Assembly: GCF_900128995.1 (NCBI RefSeq)
Contig: NZ_FQUE01000003.1
Location: 248,001-312,000, forward strand
Direction: 5' to 3'
Length of the DNA: 64,000 bases
Source of the DNA: Loktanella atrilutea
GTDB lineage: Bacteria; Pseudomonadota; Alphaproteobacteria; Rhodobacterales; Rhodobacteraceae
A program made the translations under genes and the position numbers. Below the pieces are notes generated by a model that was not told the DNA's origin, made no database searches, and saw nothing but the letters and a program-made list of their open reading frames with translations. Shown in pieces: positions 7,767 to 17,401 of this stretch; position 1 is the stretch's first letter, and the number at the start of each line of letters is the position of its first letter.

Positions 7767-10700
7767 ATGTTGCGCCGCCGTACAACGACACCGACCGCCC
7801 CGACGCCCCGCACGGGCGGCACCCGCCGTGAATTCCTGCGCAACTCGGGCCTGGCCGGCCTTGCGCTGGGCGCCATCGGCAGCAGCGCAGGCCGCGTCGT
7901 CCAGGCCCAGGCAGCTCCCGCTACGCCGCCCATGTCGACCACGTATCACAAGACGATCTGCCAGTTCTGCTCGGTCGGCTGCTCCCTTTGGGCAGAGGTC
8001 GAGAACGGGGTCTGGGTCGGGCAGGAGCCGGCCTTTGAATCGCCGATCAACCAAGGCACGCATTGCGCCAAGGGTGCTGCCATGCGCGAAATCGCCGTGG
8101 GCGATCGCCGTCTGAAGTATCCGATGAAGAAAGTCGCAGGCGAGTGGACCCGGATCAGCTGGGATCAGGCGATCAGCGAGCTTGGCGAAAAGCTGAACGG
8201 GATTCGCGACGAGTTCGGACCGGATTCCGTCTACTGGCTGGGTTCTGCCAAATTCTCGAACGAGCAGAGCTACCTGTTCCGCAAGCTGGCAGCGTTCTGG
8301 GGGACGAACAACGTCGATCATCAGGCGCGGATCTGTCATTCGACTACCGTCGCCGGCGTGGCCAACATCTATGGCTACGGCGCCATGACGAACACGTTCA
8401 ACGACATCCGCAATTCGAAGTCGATCCTCATCATCGGCGGCAACCCCGCCGAGGCGCACCCCGTGTCGATGCTGCATGTGCTGGCCGGGCGCGAGAACGG
8501 CGGCAAGATGATCGTCGTCGATCCCCGCTTCACGCGCACTGCCGCTCATGCCGATGAATACGTGCGCATTCGGCCGGGTGCCGACATCGGCTTCATGCTG
8601 GGTCTGGTGCGGGAAATTTTCGCCAACGGGTGGGAAGACAAGGAATACATCAAAAGCCGCGTCTGGGGCATGGATCAGATCAGGGAAGAGGTCGAGCGCT
8701 GGACTCTGGAAGAGGTCGAGCGCGTCTCCGGCATCCCGGCAGAACAGACCGCCCGCGTGGCCAGGACGCTGGCCGAAAACCGCCCCGGTACATTGATCTG
8801 GTGCATGGGCCTGACCCAGTCCACCGTCGGCAGCTCCAAGACCCGCGCGGCATCCATCTTGCAGCTCGTTCTGGGCAACATCGGCAAGAAGGGCGGCGGG
8901 GCGAACATCTTCCGCGGCCATGACAATGTGCAGGGTGCTACCGATCTTGGTGTGTCCTGCGATACGCTGCCAGCCTACTATGGCCTGAGTGGCGGAGCGT
9001 GGAAGCACTGGTGCCGCGTCTGGGACGTGGACTATGAGTGGATGAAGGGCCGGTTTGGTAGCCAGGACCTGATGCAGGCCGAGGGGATGCCTCTGTCGCG
9101 CTACATGGATGCCATTCTCGAACCCGCAGATAACCTTGACCAACCCAGCCCGGTCAAGGGCATGATCTTCTGGGGCCATGCCGCCAACTCCATCACCCGC
9201 GGGCCAGAGCAGCGCGAGGCGCTGGACAAGGTCGACGTTCTTTGCGTGGTCGACCCGCATCCGACGCAAGTCGCGATCATGTCGAACAAGCAGGACAACG
9301 TCTATCTCCTGCCCGCCTCCTCGACGGCAGAGATTCACGGCTCCGTCACGAACTCCAGCCGGTCCCTGCAGTGGCGAGACAAGGTGTTTGATCCGCTGTT
9401 CGAGGCGAAGTCGGATTACGAGATTACCTATCTTTTGGCCAAGGCATTCGGTTTTGCGGACGAGATGTTCAAACACATCGGCGTCCAGAACAACGAGCCG
9501 ATTGCAGAGGACATGCTGCGCGAGATCAATGCGGGCACTTGGACCATCGGCTACACTGCACAAAGCCCGGAGCGGCTGAAGCTGCACATGCAGCATCAGG
9601 ACAAGTTCGACAGCGTTACGCTGAAAGGCATGGCGGAACCCGTGCTGGGTGAATACTACTGTTTGCCCTGGCCGGCGTGGGGCAATCCCAAGGACGGGCA
9701 CCCGGGTACTCCGATCCTCTATGACGCATCAGAACCGGTAGCCGAAGGCGGCCTGCCGTTCCGCGCCCGCTGGGGGGTGGAGCATGACGGTGAGAACCTT
9801 CTGGCCGAGGACAGCTGGACGCCGGGTTCCGAAATTCAGGACGGTTATCCTGAAGGCACGCTCGGCATGATCGAGGCGTTGGGATGGGCTGACGAGTTCA
9901 CCCCTCGCGAACGGCTTATCATCGCCGCGATTGGTGCAGACCGGTTCACCCATGACATGCTGGCCATGGACGATGCAGCGGCGCAGGTTGCGCTCGACGA
10001 CCTGTCTGGCGCGTTCGAAGGCAGCATGAAAGCGCAGATGAACGACGTCAGCGCCGATTTCCCCGGCTATCCGAAAAATGCCCTGACGGCGATCGCCGCC
10101 TATCTGGTCACGCAGAAACCCGACGGGTCCAACGCCGACGGTGGCGGCAACGATCTGGCTGGCCAGGTGCGCGGCGTGAACTGGAAAACCGACCTGTCCG
10201 GCGGCATCCAGCGCGTGATGATCGCCCACGGGCTGGCGCCCTACGGCAATGGTAAGGCAAGGTCTGTCGTCTGGACTTTCCCGGACGCGATTCCAAAGCA
10301 CCGCGAACCGCTTTTGACGGCGCGCCGCGACCTGCTGCCGGAGTACAAGACCTACGAAGACCAGCGCAAATGGCGTGTGCCGGTGCTGTATGAAAGCATC
10401 CAGAACATTGATTACGCCAAGGACTATCCGATCCAGCTGACCTCCGGTCGCCTCGTGGAATACGAGGGCGGCGGCGACGAGACCCGGTCGAACAAGTGGC
10501 TGGCCGAGTTCCAGCAGCAGATGTTCGTCGAGATCAACCCAGCCGACGCCGGTCGTGCCGGTGTGGCCGACGGCAACGATTGCTGGGTCGCGTCCCCCAA
10601 CGGACGGATCAAGGTCAAGGCGCTGGTAACACCGCGTGTCGGAGAGGGAACGGTATTCCTGCCGTTCCACTTTGCAGGCTTCTGGATGGGCGAAGATCTG

Positions 10701-10835
10701 ACGCCCAAGTATCCAAAAGGTACCGAACCCTACGTCTTTGGCGAGGCGACGAATACGATTCAGACCTACGGGTATGATATCGTGACACAAATGCAAGAAA
10801 CAAAGGCAACGCTCTGCCGGATCGAGGCTGTCTGA
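7767..10835 (+). CDS. fdhA: Formate dehydrogenase alpha subunit (molybdopterin, Cys-type)
   Basis: About 1022 residues. It oxidises formate to CO2 at a Mo/W-bis-MGD centre. A Tat signal (TRREFLRNSGLAGLALG) at residues 19-35 indicates folded export to the periplasmic side. A [4Fe-4S] site follows at Cys65, Cys68, Cys72 and Cys100. The metal ligand lies in DHQARICHSTTVAG: Cys190 (TGT at 8334-8336) followed by His191, the place where FDH-N enzymes carry selenocysteine. The C-terminal part contains the molydopterin dinucleotide-binding domain (TSGRLVEYEGGGDETRSN). I chose the ATG at 7767, preceded by AGGAAG; a GTG at 7764 is equally in frame. The stop abuts the beta-subunit start. Confidence 0.95.
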   Translation: MLRRRTTTPTAPTPRTGGTRREFLRNSGLAGLALGAIGSSAGRVVQAQAAPATPPMSTTYHKTICQFCSVGCSLWAEVENGVWVGQEPAFESPINQGTHCAKGAAMREIAVGDRRLKYPMKKVAGEWTRISWDQAISELGEKLNGIRDEFGPDSVYWLGSAKFSNEQSYLFRKLAAFWGTNNVDHQARICHSTTVAGVANIYGYGAMTNTFNDIRNSKSILIIGGNPAEAHPVSMLHVLAGRENGGKMIVVDPRFTRTAAHADEYVRIRPGADIGFMLGLVREIFANGWEDKEYIKSRVWGMDQIREEVERWTLEEVERVSGIPAEQTARVARTLAENRPGTLIWCMGLTQSTVGSSKTRAASILQLVLGNIGKKGGGANIFRGHDNVQGATDLGVSCDTLPAYYGLSGGAWKHWCRVWDVDYEWMKGRFGSQDLMQAEGMPLSRYMDAILEPADNLDQPSPVKGMIFWGHAANSITRGPEQREALDKVDVLCVVDPHPTQVAIMSNKQDNVYLLPASSTAEIHGSVTNSSRSLQWRDKVFDPLFEAKSDYEITYLLAKAFGFADEMFKHIGVQNNEPIAEDMLREINAGTWTIGYTAQSPERLKLHMQHQDKFDSVTLKGMAEPVLGEYYCLPWPAWGNPKDGHPGTPILYDASEPVAEGGLPFRARWGVEHDGENLLAEDSWTPGSEIQDGYPEGTLGMIEALGWADEFTPRERLIIAAIGADRFTHDMLAMDDAAAQVALDDLSGAFEGSMKAQMNDVSADFPGYPKNALTAIAAYLVTQKPDGSNADGGGNDLAGQVRGVNWKTDLSGGIQRVMIAHGLAPYGNGKARSVVWTFPDAIPKHREPLLTARRDLLPEYKTYEDQRKWRVPVLYESIQNIDYAKDYPIQLTSGRLVEYEGGGDETRSNKWLAEFQQQMFVEINPADAGRAGVADGNDCWVASPNGRIKVKALVTPRVGEGTVFLPFHFAGFWMGEDLTPKYPKGTEPYVFGEATNTIQTYGYDIVTQMQETKATLCRIEAV

Positions 10836-11431
10836 TGGCACGTTTGAAATTTCTTTGCGACACGGACCGCTGCATCGAATGCAACGCCTGCGCGACTTCG
10901 TGCAAGAACGAGCATGAAGTGCCTTGGGGCATGGTCCGGCGACGGGTCGTGACCATCGATGACGGTCAGCCCGGCGAGAAATCGGTCGCGATCTCCTGCA
11001 TGCACTGCACTGATGCGCCCTGCGTCGCGGTCTGCCCGGTCAGCACGCTTTACCAGACTGATATCGGCGTCGTCCTGCATGACAAGGACACCTGCATCGG
11101 GTGCGGTTACTGCTTCTATGCCTGCCCCTTCGGTGCGCCGCAGTTCCCGCGCGCGACGCTGTTCGGCACGCGCGGCACGATGGACAAATGCACCTATTGC
11201 GCAGGCGGACCCGAGGAGAACGGGTCCGAGGCGGAGTTCAAGAAGTACGGCCGTAACCGCATTGCGGAAGGCAAACTGCCGATCTGCGCCGAAGTCTGTT
11301 CGACCCGCGCGCTGCTCGCCGGCGACGGCGACGTCATCGGAGAGATTTACCGCGAGCGCGTCGTCGCACGAGGCTTCGGGTCCGGTGCCTGGGGCTGGAA
11401 AACCGCATATTATCCGGAGCAGGGCGCATGA
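10835..11431 (+). CDS. fdh3B: Formate dehydrogenase FDH3-type beta subunit (4 x [4Fe-4S])
   Basis: 198 residues carrying ferredoxin-type cysteine clusters: CIECNACATSCKNE, CMHCTDAPCVAVCPV, CIGCGYCFYACPFGAPQ, and a last set made from CTYCAGG and CAEVC. It wires electrons from the alpha subunit to the cytochrome b subunit. It is shorter than E. coli FdnH and lacks its C-terminal membrane helix, as expected for the FDH3-type beta family. It has no signal peptide of its own, so export would be by hitch-hiking on the Tat signal of alpha. The start ATG follows the alpha stop immediately, and its stop overlaps the gamma start (ATGA). Confidence 0.93.
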   Translation: MARLKFLCDTDRCIECNACATSCKNEHEVPWGMVRRRVVTIDDGQPGEKSVAISCMHCTDAPCVAVCPVSTLYQTDIGVVLHDKDTCIGCGYCFYACPFGAPQFPRATLFGTRGTMDKCTYCAGGPEENGSEAEFKKYGRNRIAEGKLPICAEVCSTRALLAGDGDVIGEIYRERVVARGFGSGAWGWKTAYYPEQGA

Positions 11432-12666
11432 GCGACGAGGTCATTGTTCACGGGCGGGACTTCACCCGCTACCGGATCGGCGGCGCCATCGTTGCCTTCA
11501 TCCTCGCGATTGCGCTGGCGTGGCAGATCTTCGAGATCTTCGACGGCGATGCCCGCACGGTGCCCGAAGTCCGTTGGGGTGTGACGGAGTACAACGGCAA
11601 GGAAATGGGGGCGCAGGATGCGGCCAGTGGGCTGCTAAGCGGCGTGGCACTCGCCGACCGGACGACCTTTCAGGCGGAACGCTATCAAACCGGACCCTCT
11701 CCGGAAAAGGCGCGTCCGGATTACAGCGTCGTGCCTGACACGATGATGACGACCGCCCCGATGGACAACGGCGACAAGCTGACCCAAAGCTGGGCGATCT
11801 ATGGCGACGATACCGGCACGATGTTGCGACCGGCGCAGCGGACCAGCGGAATTTCTTCACTGCCTTATCCAAACGCGGCACTGTTCGAGAGACCTTTCGG
11901 TCGCGACTGGCGACTGGGGGTCGCCGATATCGCAACGCATCTGGGTGCGATGGCGATCCTCGGGATGGGCTTTCTGCTGGCATTGATCCTGGCCGTCCGC
12001 GGTCGCGTACCGATTGCCCACGGGCGCAGCAACCACACGGTCCGTCGCTTTACGCTGTTCGAACGTGCGACCCACTGGCTGACTTCCGTCAGCTTCATCG
12101 GGTTGGCGTTGACAGGGCTGGTCATCGCTTTCGGCAAGACCCTTTTGGCCCCGTTCGGCGAAGCTGCCTTGGGCGCGGTTGGCTGGATTTCGACCTGGGG
12201 CCACATGATGTTCTTCCCCTCCTTCGCGATCGGGATCATCCTGATGGCCGTCATGTGGATGGGTCGCAACATCCCGGAAAAGCGTGACCTGCACTGGTTG
12301 CGGCATCTGGGCGGCATGGCGACGGACGGTGGCCATGTCCCCGCCAAAAAGTTCAACGCCGGACAAAAGCTGATCTTCTGGTCGGCTATCCTCGGCGGCG
12401 CGCTGATGGTCGCCAGTGGCGTCACGCTGATGTTCCCCTATTACTGGGCGACACTCGGCACGCTGTCCTGGGCAATGCTGATCCATGCAATCATCGGGCT
12501 GTTGCTGATCGCGATCTTCATCGGACATATCTACATCGGTACCGTGGGCATGCAGGGCGCGTTCTGGGCCATGTGGGGCGGTCGGGTCGACCGCAACTGG
12601 GCAAAGGAACACCACGAAATCTGGCTTGATCAGATCGAAGGACGCACGGGAAGGACATACAAATGA
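11428..12666 (+). CDS. Formate dehydrogenase gamma subunit (cytochrome b556)
   Basis: 412 residues. An N-terminal anchor (YRIGGAIVAFILAIALAWQI) is followed by a ~130-residue soluble stretch, then four or more membrane helices of the di-haem cytochrome b type. The FDH-gamma motif RRFTLFERATHWLTSVSFIG contains a candidate haem histidine; others lie in WGHMMFFPSF, LIHAIIG and GHIYIG. It passes electrons from the beta subunit to the quinone pool. The extended N terminus is common in the longer alphaproteobacterial FDH gamma proteins. It overlaps the beta gene by four bases, and its own stop overlaps the start of a 47-residue peptide gene. Confidence 0.92.
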   Translation: MSDEVIVHGRDFTRYRIGGAIVAFILAIALAWQIFEIFDGDARTVPEVRWGVTEYNGKEMGAQDAASGLLSGVALADRTTFQAERYQTGPSPEKARPDYSVVPDTMMTTAPMDNGDKLTQSWAIYGDDTGTMLRPAQRTSGISSLPYPNAALFERPFGRDWRLGVADIATHLGAMAILGMGFLLALILAVRGRVPIAHGRSNHTVRRFTLFERATHWLTSVSFIGLALTGLVIAFGKTLLAPFGEAALGAVGWISTWGHMMFFPSFAIGIILMAVMWMGRNIPEKRDLHWLRHLGGMATDGGHVPAKKFNAGQKLIFWSAILGGALMVASGVTLMFPYYWATLGTLSWAMLIHAIIGLLLIAIFIGHIYIGTVGMQGAFWAMWGGRVDRNWAKEHHEIWLDQIEGRTGRTYK

Positions 12667-12806
12667 CCGCGTTTCTGATGGGTGCCGGAACTGCCATCGT
12701 GCTGGCGACGCTGACATTCTTCGCCATGCAGGCCGGGACCGTCGCGATGACGGCACGGTTCGACTCACCCAATCTGCACCTGACGGATTACATGCTGCCA
12801 GATTGA
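12663..12806 (+). CDS. 47-residue predicted membrane peptide coupled to FDH gamma
   Basis: The ATG at 12663 overlaps the gamma-subunit stop (ATGA), a strong sign of translational coupling. The product has one hydrophobic helix (residues 3-24, FLMGAGTAIVLATLTFFAMQ) and a short polar tail ending DYMLPD. I do not recognise the family. Because it is coupled to a membrane subunit, a small accessory or stabilising subunit of the formate dehydrogenase membrane arm is a reasonable guess, but no motif shows this. It is followed by 107 bases without a gene before the aldehyde oxidoreductase operon. Confidence 0.6.
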   Translation: MTAFLMGAGTAIVLATLTFFAMQAGTVAMTARFDSPNLHLTDYMLPD

Positions 12807-12913
12807 CGCAGACCGGCGGTCGCCGGGAACCTGCGGGGACTTCGGCGTGTTGGATGATCAGACGGTGAACGGGTGTTCGCCAGACCGATATTCCCAGCAC
12901 GAAGGACGGCCCG

Positions 12914-13423
12914 ATGAAGACGAGCCTCAAGATCAATGGCGAGGTCCATGACCTCGACGCGGACAGCCGCACGACGCTTCTGGATGCCCTGCGCAACCAT
13001 CTTGACCTGACCGGCACGAAGAAGGGCTGCGACCACGGGCAATGCGGCGCCTGCACGGTCATCGTGAATGGCCGTCGCATCAATTCCTGCCTGTCGCTGG
13101 CGTGCATGCACGACGGTGATGAGATCACGACGATCGAGGGGCTGGGCCAGCCCGGCAATCTGTCGGATCTGCAGGCTGCTTTCGTCAAGCACGACGGCTA
13201 CCAGTGCGGTTACTGCACCCCCGGGCAGATTTGTTCGGCCACTGCGATGCTGCAAGAAGTCAAGGACGGATGGCCCAGCCACGTATCTGACAGCCTTACG
13301 GGAACCTACGACCTGACCGAAGCCGAAATCTCGGAACGGATGTCCGGCAACTTGTGCCGCTGCGCGGCCTATCCCAACATCGTCGACGCCATTCGCGACG
13401 CAGCCGGAAAGGTCCAGTCATGA
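12914..13423 (+). CDS. paoA: 2Fe-2S subunit of a xanthine dehydrogenase-family aldehyde oxidoreductase (PaoA-like)
   Basis: 169 residues. A plant-type ferredoxin cluster is formed by Cys39, Cys44, Cys47 and Cys59 ([13 protein letters not shown]...NSC). A second, all-helical [2Fe-2S] site is formed by QCGYCTPGQ (Cys98, Cys101) and LCRC (Cys148, Cys150). This is the small subunit of xanthine dehydrogenase/aldehyde oxidoreductase enzymes. E. coli PaoA has an N-terminal Tat signal; this protein starts directly with [11 protein letters not shown], so the complex is probably cytoplasmic. Its TGA overlaps the ATG of the FAD subunit. Confidence 0.92.
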   Translation: MKTSLKINGEVHDLDADSRTTLLDALRNHLDLTGTKKGCDHGQCGACTVIVNGRRINSCLSLACMHDGDEITTIEGLGQPGNLSDLQAAFVKHDGYQCGYCTPGQICSATAMLQEVKDGWPSHVSDSLTGTYDLTEAEISERMSGNLCRCAAYPNIVDAIRDAAGKVQS

Positions 13424-14403
13424 AGCCTTTCGACTACATTCGCGCCGAGGATACCGGCCATGCGACATCTGCCGCGGGACAGGGGGCCACGATCATCGCC
13501 GGCGGCACCAACCTGCTGGACCTGATGAAGCTGGAGGTCCTGCAGCCTGACGCGCTCATCGACATCAACCGCCTTGATCTGAAGCAGATCACAGAAGCGG
13601 ATGGTGGCCTGCGCATCGGTGCGCTGGTCACGAACTCCGACCTTGCGGCCGACATGCGCGTTCGTACCGATTACCCGGTGCTGAGCGAGGCTTTGTTGGC
13701 GGGCGCATCTGGTCAGCTGCGTAACAAGGCGACGACCGCCGGCAACCTGCTGCAGCGGACGCGGTGCTATTATTTTTACGACACCGCCATGCCCTGCAAC
13801 AAGCGAGAGCCAGGGACGGGCTGCCAGGCCATGGAAGGCGCGACCCGTCTGCATGCGATCCTCGGCGGCAGCGATCAGTGCATCGCAACCCATCCCAGCG
13901 ACATGGCGGTCGCCATGCGGGCACTTGCTGCGGTGGTGGAAATCGAAGCTGCCAATGGTGAAACCCGGCATGTGCCCTTGTCCGACTTCTACCTTCTGCC
14001 CGGCGACACGCCGCATATCGAAAACGTCCTGCGCAAGGGGGATCTGATTACCGCGGTGATCCTGCCTGCCGCTCCCAAGGGGGCGCAGACCTACCGCAAG
14101 GTGCGCGACCGCGCATCCTACGCGTTTGCCATGGTTTCCGTCGCCGCTCGGATCGAGATGGACGGGGATACGGTAAAGGACGCGGCACTGGCCTTTGGCG
14201 GCATCGCGCCGCAACCATGGCGGGATGCAGACGCGGAAAACGCGTTGATCGGCAAGCCTGCCACGAAAGAGACCTTCAACGCCGTCGCGGATATCCTTCT
14301 GAAGAACGCTGATCCGAAGAAGGACAACGCGTTCAAGGTGCCATTGGCGCGGCGGACCCTGATCGCGACACTCAACGAACTTTGCGGAAAGGACGTCGCA
14401 TGA
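13420..14403 (+). CDS. paoB: FAD and 4Fe-4S subunit of aldehyde oxidoreductase (PaoB-like)
   Basis: 327 residues. The FAD-binding motif [18 protein letters not shown] is near residues 22-39. The segment [18 protein letters not shown] plus GTGCQA and [11 protein letters not shown] carries the extra cysteines that bind a [4Fe-4S] cluster in PaoB and 4-hydroxybenzoyl-CoA reductase-like flavoproteins, which xanthine dehydrogenase lacks. It relays electrons between the Mo centre, Fe-S clusters and FAD. The ATG at 13420 overlaps the previous stop; upstream codons in the same frame lie inside the previous gene. Confidence 0.92.
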   Translation: MKPFDYIRAEDTGHATSAAGQGATIIAGGTNLLDLMKLEVLQPDALIDINRLDLKQITEADGGLRIGALVTNSDLAADMRVRTDYPVLSEALLAGASGQLRNKATTAGNLLQRTRCYYFYDTAMPCNKREPGTGCQAMEGATRLHAILGGSDQCIATHPSDMAVAMRALAAVVEIEAANGETRHVPLSDFYLLPGDTPHIENVLRKGDLITAVILPAAPKGAQTYRKVRDRASYAFAMVSVAARIEMDGDTVKDAALAFGGIAPQPWRDADAENALIGKPATKETFNAVADILLKNADPKKDNAFKVPLARRTLIATLNELCGKDVA

Positions 14404-16595
14404 ACGCCCATCTGAAAATGGACAAGCCTGACAACCGGAACCGGTTGGACAACATGGCGCAGGGCCTGATCCATACGGGCATGGATCGCCCGGAAGGCCC
14501 GCTGAAAGTCACCGGCACGGCAACCTACGCACACGAGGATCATCAGCCCGGCATGCTGCATGGTGTCTTGGTCCGCGCGACGATCGCACGTGGCACGCTC
14601 GACAGCATCGACGCTGCTGCGATCGAAAAGCTGCCCGGGATCCGCAAGGTGATGCACGGCGATAAATTCCTCCGCAACCCGGCGCAAGGCACGGCCAACG
14701 AAGCCCCGGTGCAGGGCAGTTCCGAGATCTATTATCTTGGACAGCCCGTCGCCCTCGTGGTGGCAGAGACATTCGAGCAGGCGCGCCACGGTGCACAGTC
14801 GCTCGAACTGCAAGTGACGGCAAAGAGCGCAGTTACTAGCCCGGATTCGGATGACGCCAAGGTCGAGACGCCGGACGACCAGCAAAGCAGCATGGGCGAC
14901 CTCGATGCAGCAATGAAAGATGCGGCATATACGGTCGAGGAAACCTACACTACGCCCGGTCACACCTCTGCGCCGATGGAGCCGCATGCCGCGATTGCAT
15001 GGTGGGAAGACGACAAGCTGATCCTGCGGTCGACCTCCCAGATGGTCAAATACAACGTCAACGAAGTTGCCGACTCCGTAGGCATTTCGGCGGATGACGT
15101 CCATCTGATGTCGCCCTACGTCGGCGGCGGGTTCGGGTCCAAGCTGGGCATCTCGCCCGATGCGGTCGCCGCCGCATTGGCCGCCCGCGAATTGGGGGCC
15201 CCCGTTTCTGTCGCAATGTCGCGGCAACAGGTCTTCGAGTCGACCATGCGCCGGTCGGAAACTGTGCAGCATTTTCGCCTTGCCGCTGACAAAGACGGCA
15301 AACTGACGGGGATTGGCCATCGCGCGCGCGTTTCGCAACTGCCGGACGAGAGCTTTTCAGAGCCGGTGACGCAGGCAACCCCATTTCTCTATCGCGGTGA
15401 AAACCGAGAGATCGGAATGGAAATCGTGCGCATCAACTCCACCTGCGCCGGATCCGTCCGCGCGCCGGGCGAGGCGGTGGGGATTACGGCCCTCGAAATC
15501 GCGATGGACGAATTGGCCGTGAAGACGGGCATCGATCCTGTCGAACTGCGCAAGCGCAACATTCCCGAAAAGGACCCCAGCGACGGACGCGATTTTTCAT
15601 CCCATACACTTGCGGCGGCCCTCGACGACGGTGCGGAAACGTTTGGCTGGAAAGATCGCACGTCCGGCCAGACGGATGGCGAGTGGCTCATCGGCTACGG
15701 CATGTCCTCTGCCGTGCGCGTCAACATGATCGGTGAAAGCCACGCCCGCGTAACCCTGAATCCCGACGGCACGGTTTTGATTGAAACCGACATGACCGAC
15801 ATCGGCACGGGGACCTATGCAATTTTGACACAAATTGCCGGAGAGATGCTGGGCGTCTCGCAGGACCGGATCGAAACGCGTCTCGGCGACAGCAACCTGC
15901 CGAAATCGGCAGGATCGGGTGGCTCCTGGGGGGCTTCCTCTGCCGGATCGTCCGTGTTTCTGGCTTGCGAAAAGCTGCGGCAGGAGATCGCAAAGAAGCT
16001 TGGCTGTGACGAGGCGGACCTGACACTCAGGGACGGCACCGCCACGGCGGCCAACAAGCAGACACCGCTGTCTGACCTTGTCGGTGGCAGCCCGATGGAG
16101 TCGACCGGCGTGATCGAACCCGGCAAGACGATGAAGGAAGTGCGTCAGGCCACCTTTGGCGCGTTCTTCTGCGAGGTCGGTGTCAACCGAGTCACCGGCG
16201 AAACGCGGCTCCGTCGGATGCACGGCAGCTTTGCCGCCGGGCGCATTCTGAACGCGAAAACCGCGCGGTCCCAGTGTCTGGGCGGCATGACCTTTGGCAT
16301 TGGTATGGCCCTGACCGAAGAGCTGATCCACGACGCCCGTGACGGACACATCGTCAATCGCGATCTGGGTGAATACCACATCCCGGTAAACGCTGACGTG
16401 CCGCAATTAACGGTTAATTTTCTGGAAGAGCGTGATCCCTACGCCAACCCTATGCAATCCAAGGGCATCGGCGAATTGGGGATCTGCGGCGCTGCCGCCT
16501 GCATTCTGAACGCAATCCACGACGCGACGGGCGTGAGGGTTCGCGACCTGCCGGCCACGATGGACAAGGTCCTGCCCGGCCTGCCCGACCTTTGA
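14400..16595 (+). CDS. paoC: Molybdopterin-binding subunit of aldehyde oxidoreductase (PaoC-like)
   Basis: 731 residues, close to the length of E. coli PaoC. The N-terminal aldehyde oxidase 'hammerhead' domain ([19 protein letters not shown]) is followed by the Mo-cofactor-binding domain with [22 protein letters not shown] and [14 protein letters not shown]. The catalytic glutamate is in [16 protein letters not shown], and I count it as Glu692, the equivalent position in E. coli PaoC. It should oxidise aldehydes to acids; the substrate range cannot be read. It is coupled to the FAD subunit by ATGA. No paoD/xdhC-type cofactor-insertion gene is adjacent. Confidence 0.93.
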   Translation: MNAHLKMDKPDNRNRLDNMAQGLIHTGMDRPEGPLKVTGTATYAHEDHQPGMLHGVLVRATIARGTLDSIDAAAIEKLPGIRKVMHGDKFLRNPAQGTANEAPVQGSSEIYYLGQPVALVVAETFEQARHGAQSLELQVTAKSAVTSPDSDDAKVETPDDQQSSMGDLDAAMKDAAYTVEETYTTPGHTSAPMEPHAAIAWWEDDKLILRSTSQMVKYNVNEVADSVGISADDVHLMSPYVGGGFGSKLGISPDAVAAALAARELGAPVSVAMSRQQVFESTMRRSETVQHFRLAADKDGKLTGIGHRARVSQLPDESFSEPVTQATPFLYRGENREIGMEIVRINSTCAGSVRAPGEAVGITALEIAMDELAVKTGIDPVELRKRNIPEKDPSDGRDFSSHTLAAALDDGAETFGWKDRTSGQTDGEWLIGYGMSSAVRVNMIGESHARVTLNPDGTVLIETDMTDIGTGTYAILTQIAGEMLGVSQDRIETRLGDSNLPKSAGSGGSWGASSAGSSVFLACEKLRQEIAKKLGCDEADLTLRDGTATAANKQTPLSDLVGGSPMESTGVIEPGKTMKEVRQATFGAFFCEVGVNRVTGETRLRRMHGSFAAGRILNAKTARSQCLGGMTFGIGMALTEELIHDARDGHIVNRDLGEYHIPVNADVPQLTVNFLEERDPYANPMQSKGIGELGICGAAACILNAIHDATGVRVRDLPATMDKVLPGLPDL

Positions 16596-16602
16596 TCGAC
16601 CG

Positions 16603-16630
16603 CGCACCGCCCGCTGACCCGGGCGGTGCG
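16603..16630 (+). terminator. GC-rich hairpin after the aldehyde oxidoreductase operon
   Basis: Perfect 10-base arms CGCACCGCCC and GGGCGGTGCG (extendable by one pair) around an 8-base loop, seven bases after the paoC stop. No T-run follows (CTACCG), so it may be a weak or Rho-assisted terminator or a 3'-end stabiliser. Confidence 0.5.
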
Positions 16631-16746
16631 CTACCGACGATAAGTCGCGCTTCAGGGGAACGCCGCTGCTGCCGCCGAAGTGATATCGCATACGCATCGT
16701 GCCTGACATAAGGTGCCGCAACCTTTCCGTCTCATGGATGACACCG

Positions 16747-17394
16747 ATGCTTCGCCTGCCCTTGATTGCTGCTCTCACGTTGCTCGCCGGCTCCGCAGTC
16801 GCGGAGCAACAGAATTTTGCCATGATGCTTGGTAATCGCCAGCTTGGGACCCTCGCTTTCAATGGCAGTGGATCGGACGTTCACCTGGTTTCACGGCTCG
16901 ACAACACGCCGCTCGGTGTCGCAGATGGCACGTTCGAAGCTGTAACCCGGAGCAAGGGCGAAACCGTCGAATACCTGGGGAGCAATCGCGGCAGCAAGAC
17001 CCGCGACATCGCCCTGACCCGCGAAGGCACGAAAGTGACCGCGGTAACGGTAACGCCGGCCGACGAAATGACGAACCTGTCTGACGTGGCCAGTGTGCCT
17101 GACGGAACATTGACGACTGCAGAAATCTTCGGCGTTCTTGCGAACGGTACGACCTGCCCGAACCCCCTGACCATGTACGATGGCCGTCGTGTCGTGCAGA
17201 TGGCCACCACGGCCATGAATAAGAGCGCAGAGATGGTGACCTGTGACATGTCCTACCGCGTCACGGCAGGGAAGGGGCATCTGTCACCCTTCAACTTCAA
17301 ATCCCTCTCGATGACAGCAGTCTATCGCTCTGGCGCCCTTGCGCAGATCACTGTCAGCGCAGGAGGGTTCGACCTGAACCTGGTTCGTCAGTAG
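16747..17394 (+). CDS. Uncharacterised secreted protein
   Basis: 215 residues. A Sec signal peptide is clear (LRLPLIAALTLLAGSAVAEQ, probable cleavage after Ala19). The mature part is rich in beta-strand-like segments (GTLAFNGSGSDVHLVSRLDN, TRDIALTREGTKVTAVTV) and has two cysteines (TTCPNP and MVTCDM) that could form a disulphide. The pattern is loosely like DUF3108-type periplasmic proteins, but I cannot confirm the family. Starts at 16738 or 16747 both work; 16747 puts the signal peptide at the N terminus. It is a single gene, convergent with the ASCH-domain gene seven bases away. Confidence 0.7.
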   Translation: MLRLPLIAALTLLAGSAVAEQQNFAMMLGNRQLGTLAFNGSGSDVHLVSRLDNTPLGVADGTFEAVTRSKGETVEYLGSNRGSKTRDIALTREGTKVTAVTVTPADEMTNLSDVASVPDGTLTTAEIFGVLANGTTCPNPLTMYDGRRVVQMATTAMNKSAEMVTCDMSYRVTAGKGHLSPFNFKSLSMTAVYRSGALAQITVSAGGFDLNLVRQ

Positions 17395-17401
17395 CAGCCG
17401 A

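Noticed and set aside
8331-8339. A selenocysteine (TGA) site in formate dehydrogenase
   Set aside because: The codon read in frame is TGT (Cys); no TGA interrupts the gene.
7617-9701. A 694-codon open frame antisense to the formate dehydrogenase alpha gene
   Set aside because: It is antisense to a strongly conserved gene, has no recognisable domain, and covers the small Tat-target gene too.
11857-13188. A 443-codon minus-strand frame across the FDH gamma gene and into the aldehyde oxidoreductase
   Set aside because: It runs antisense across two different operons and an intergenic gap, so it is not a plausible gene.
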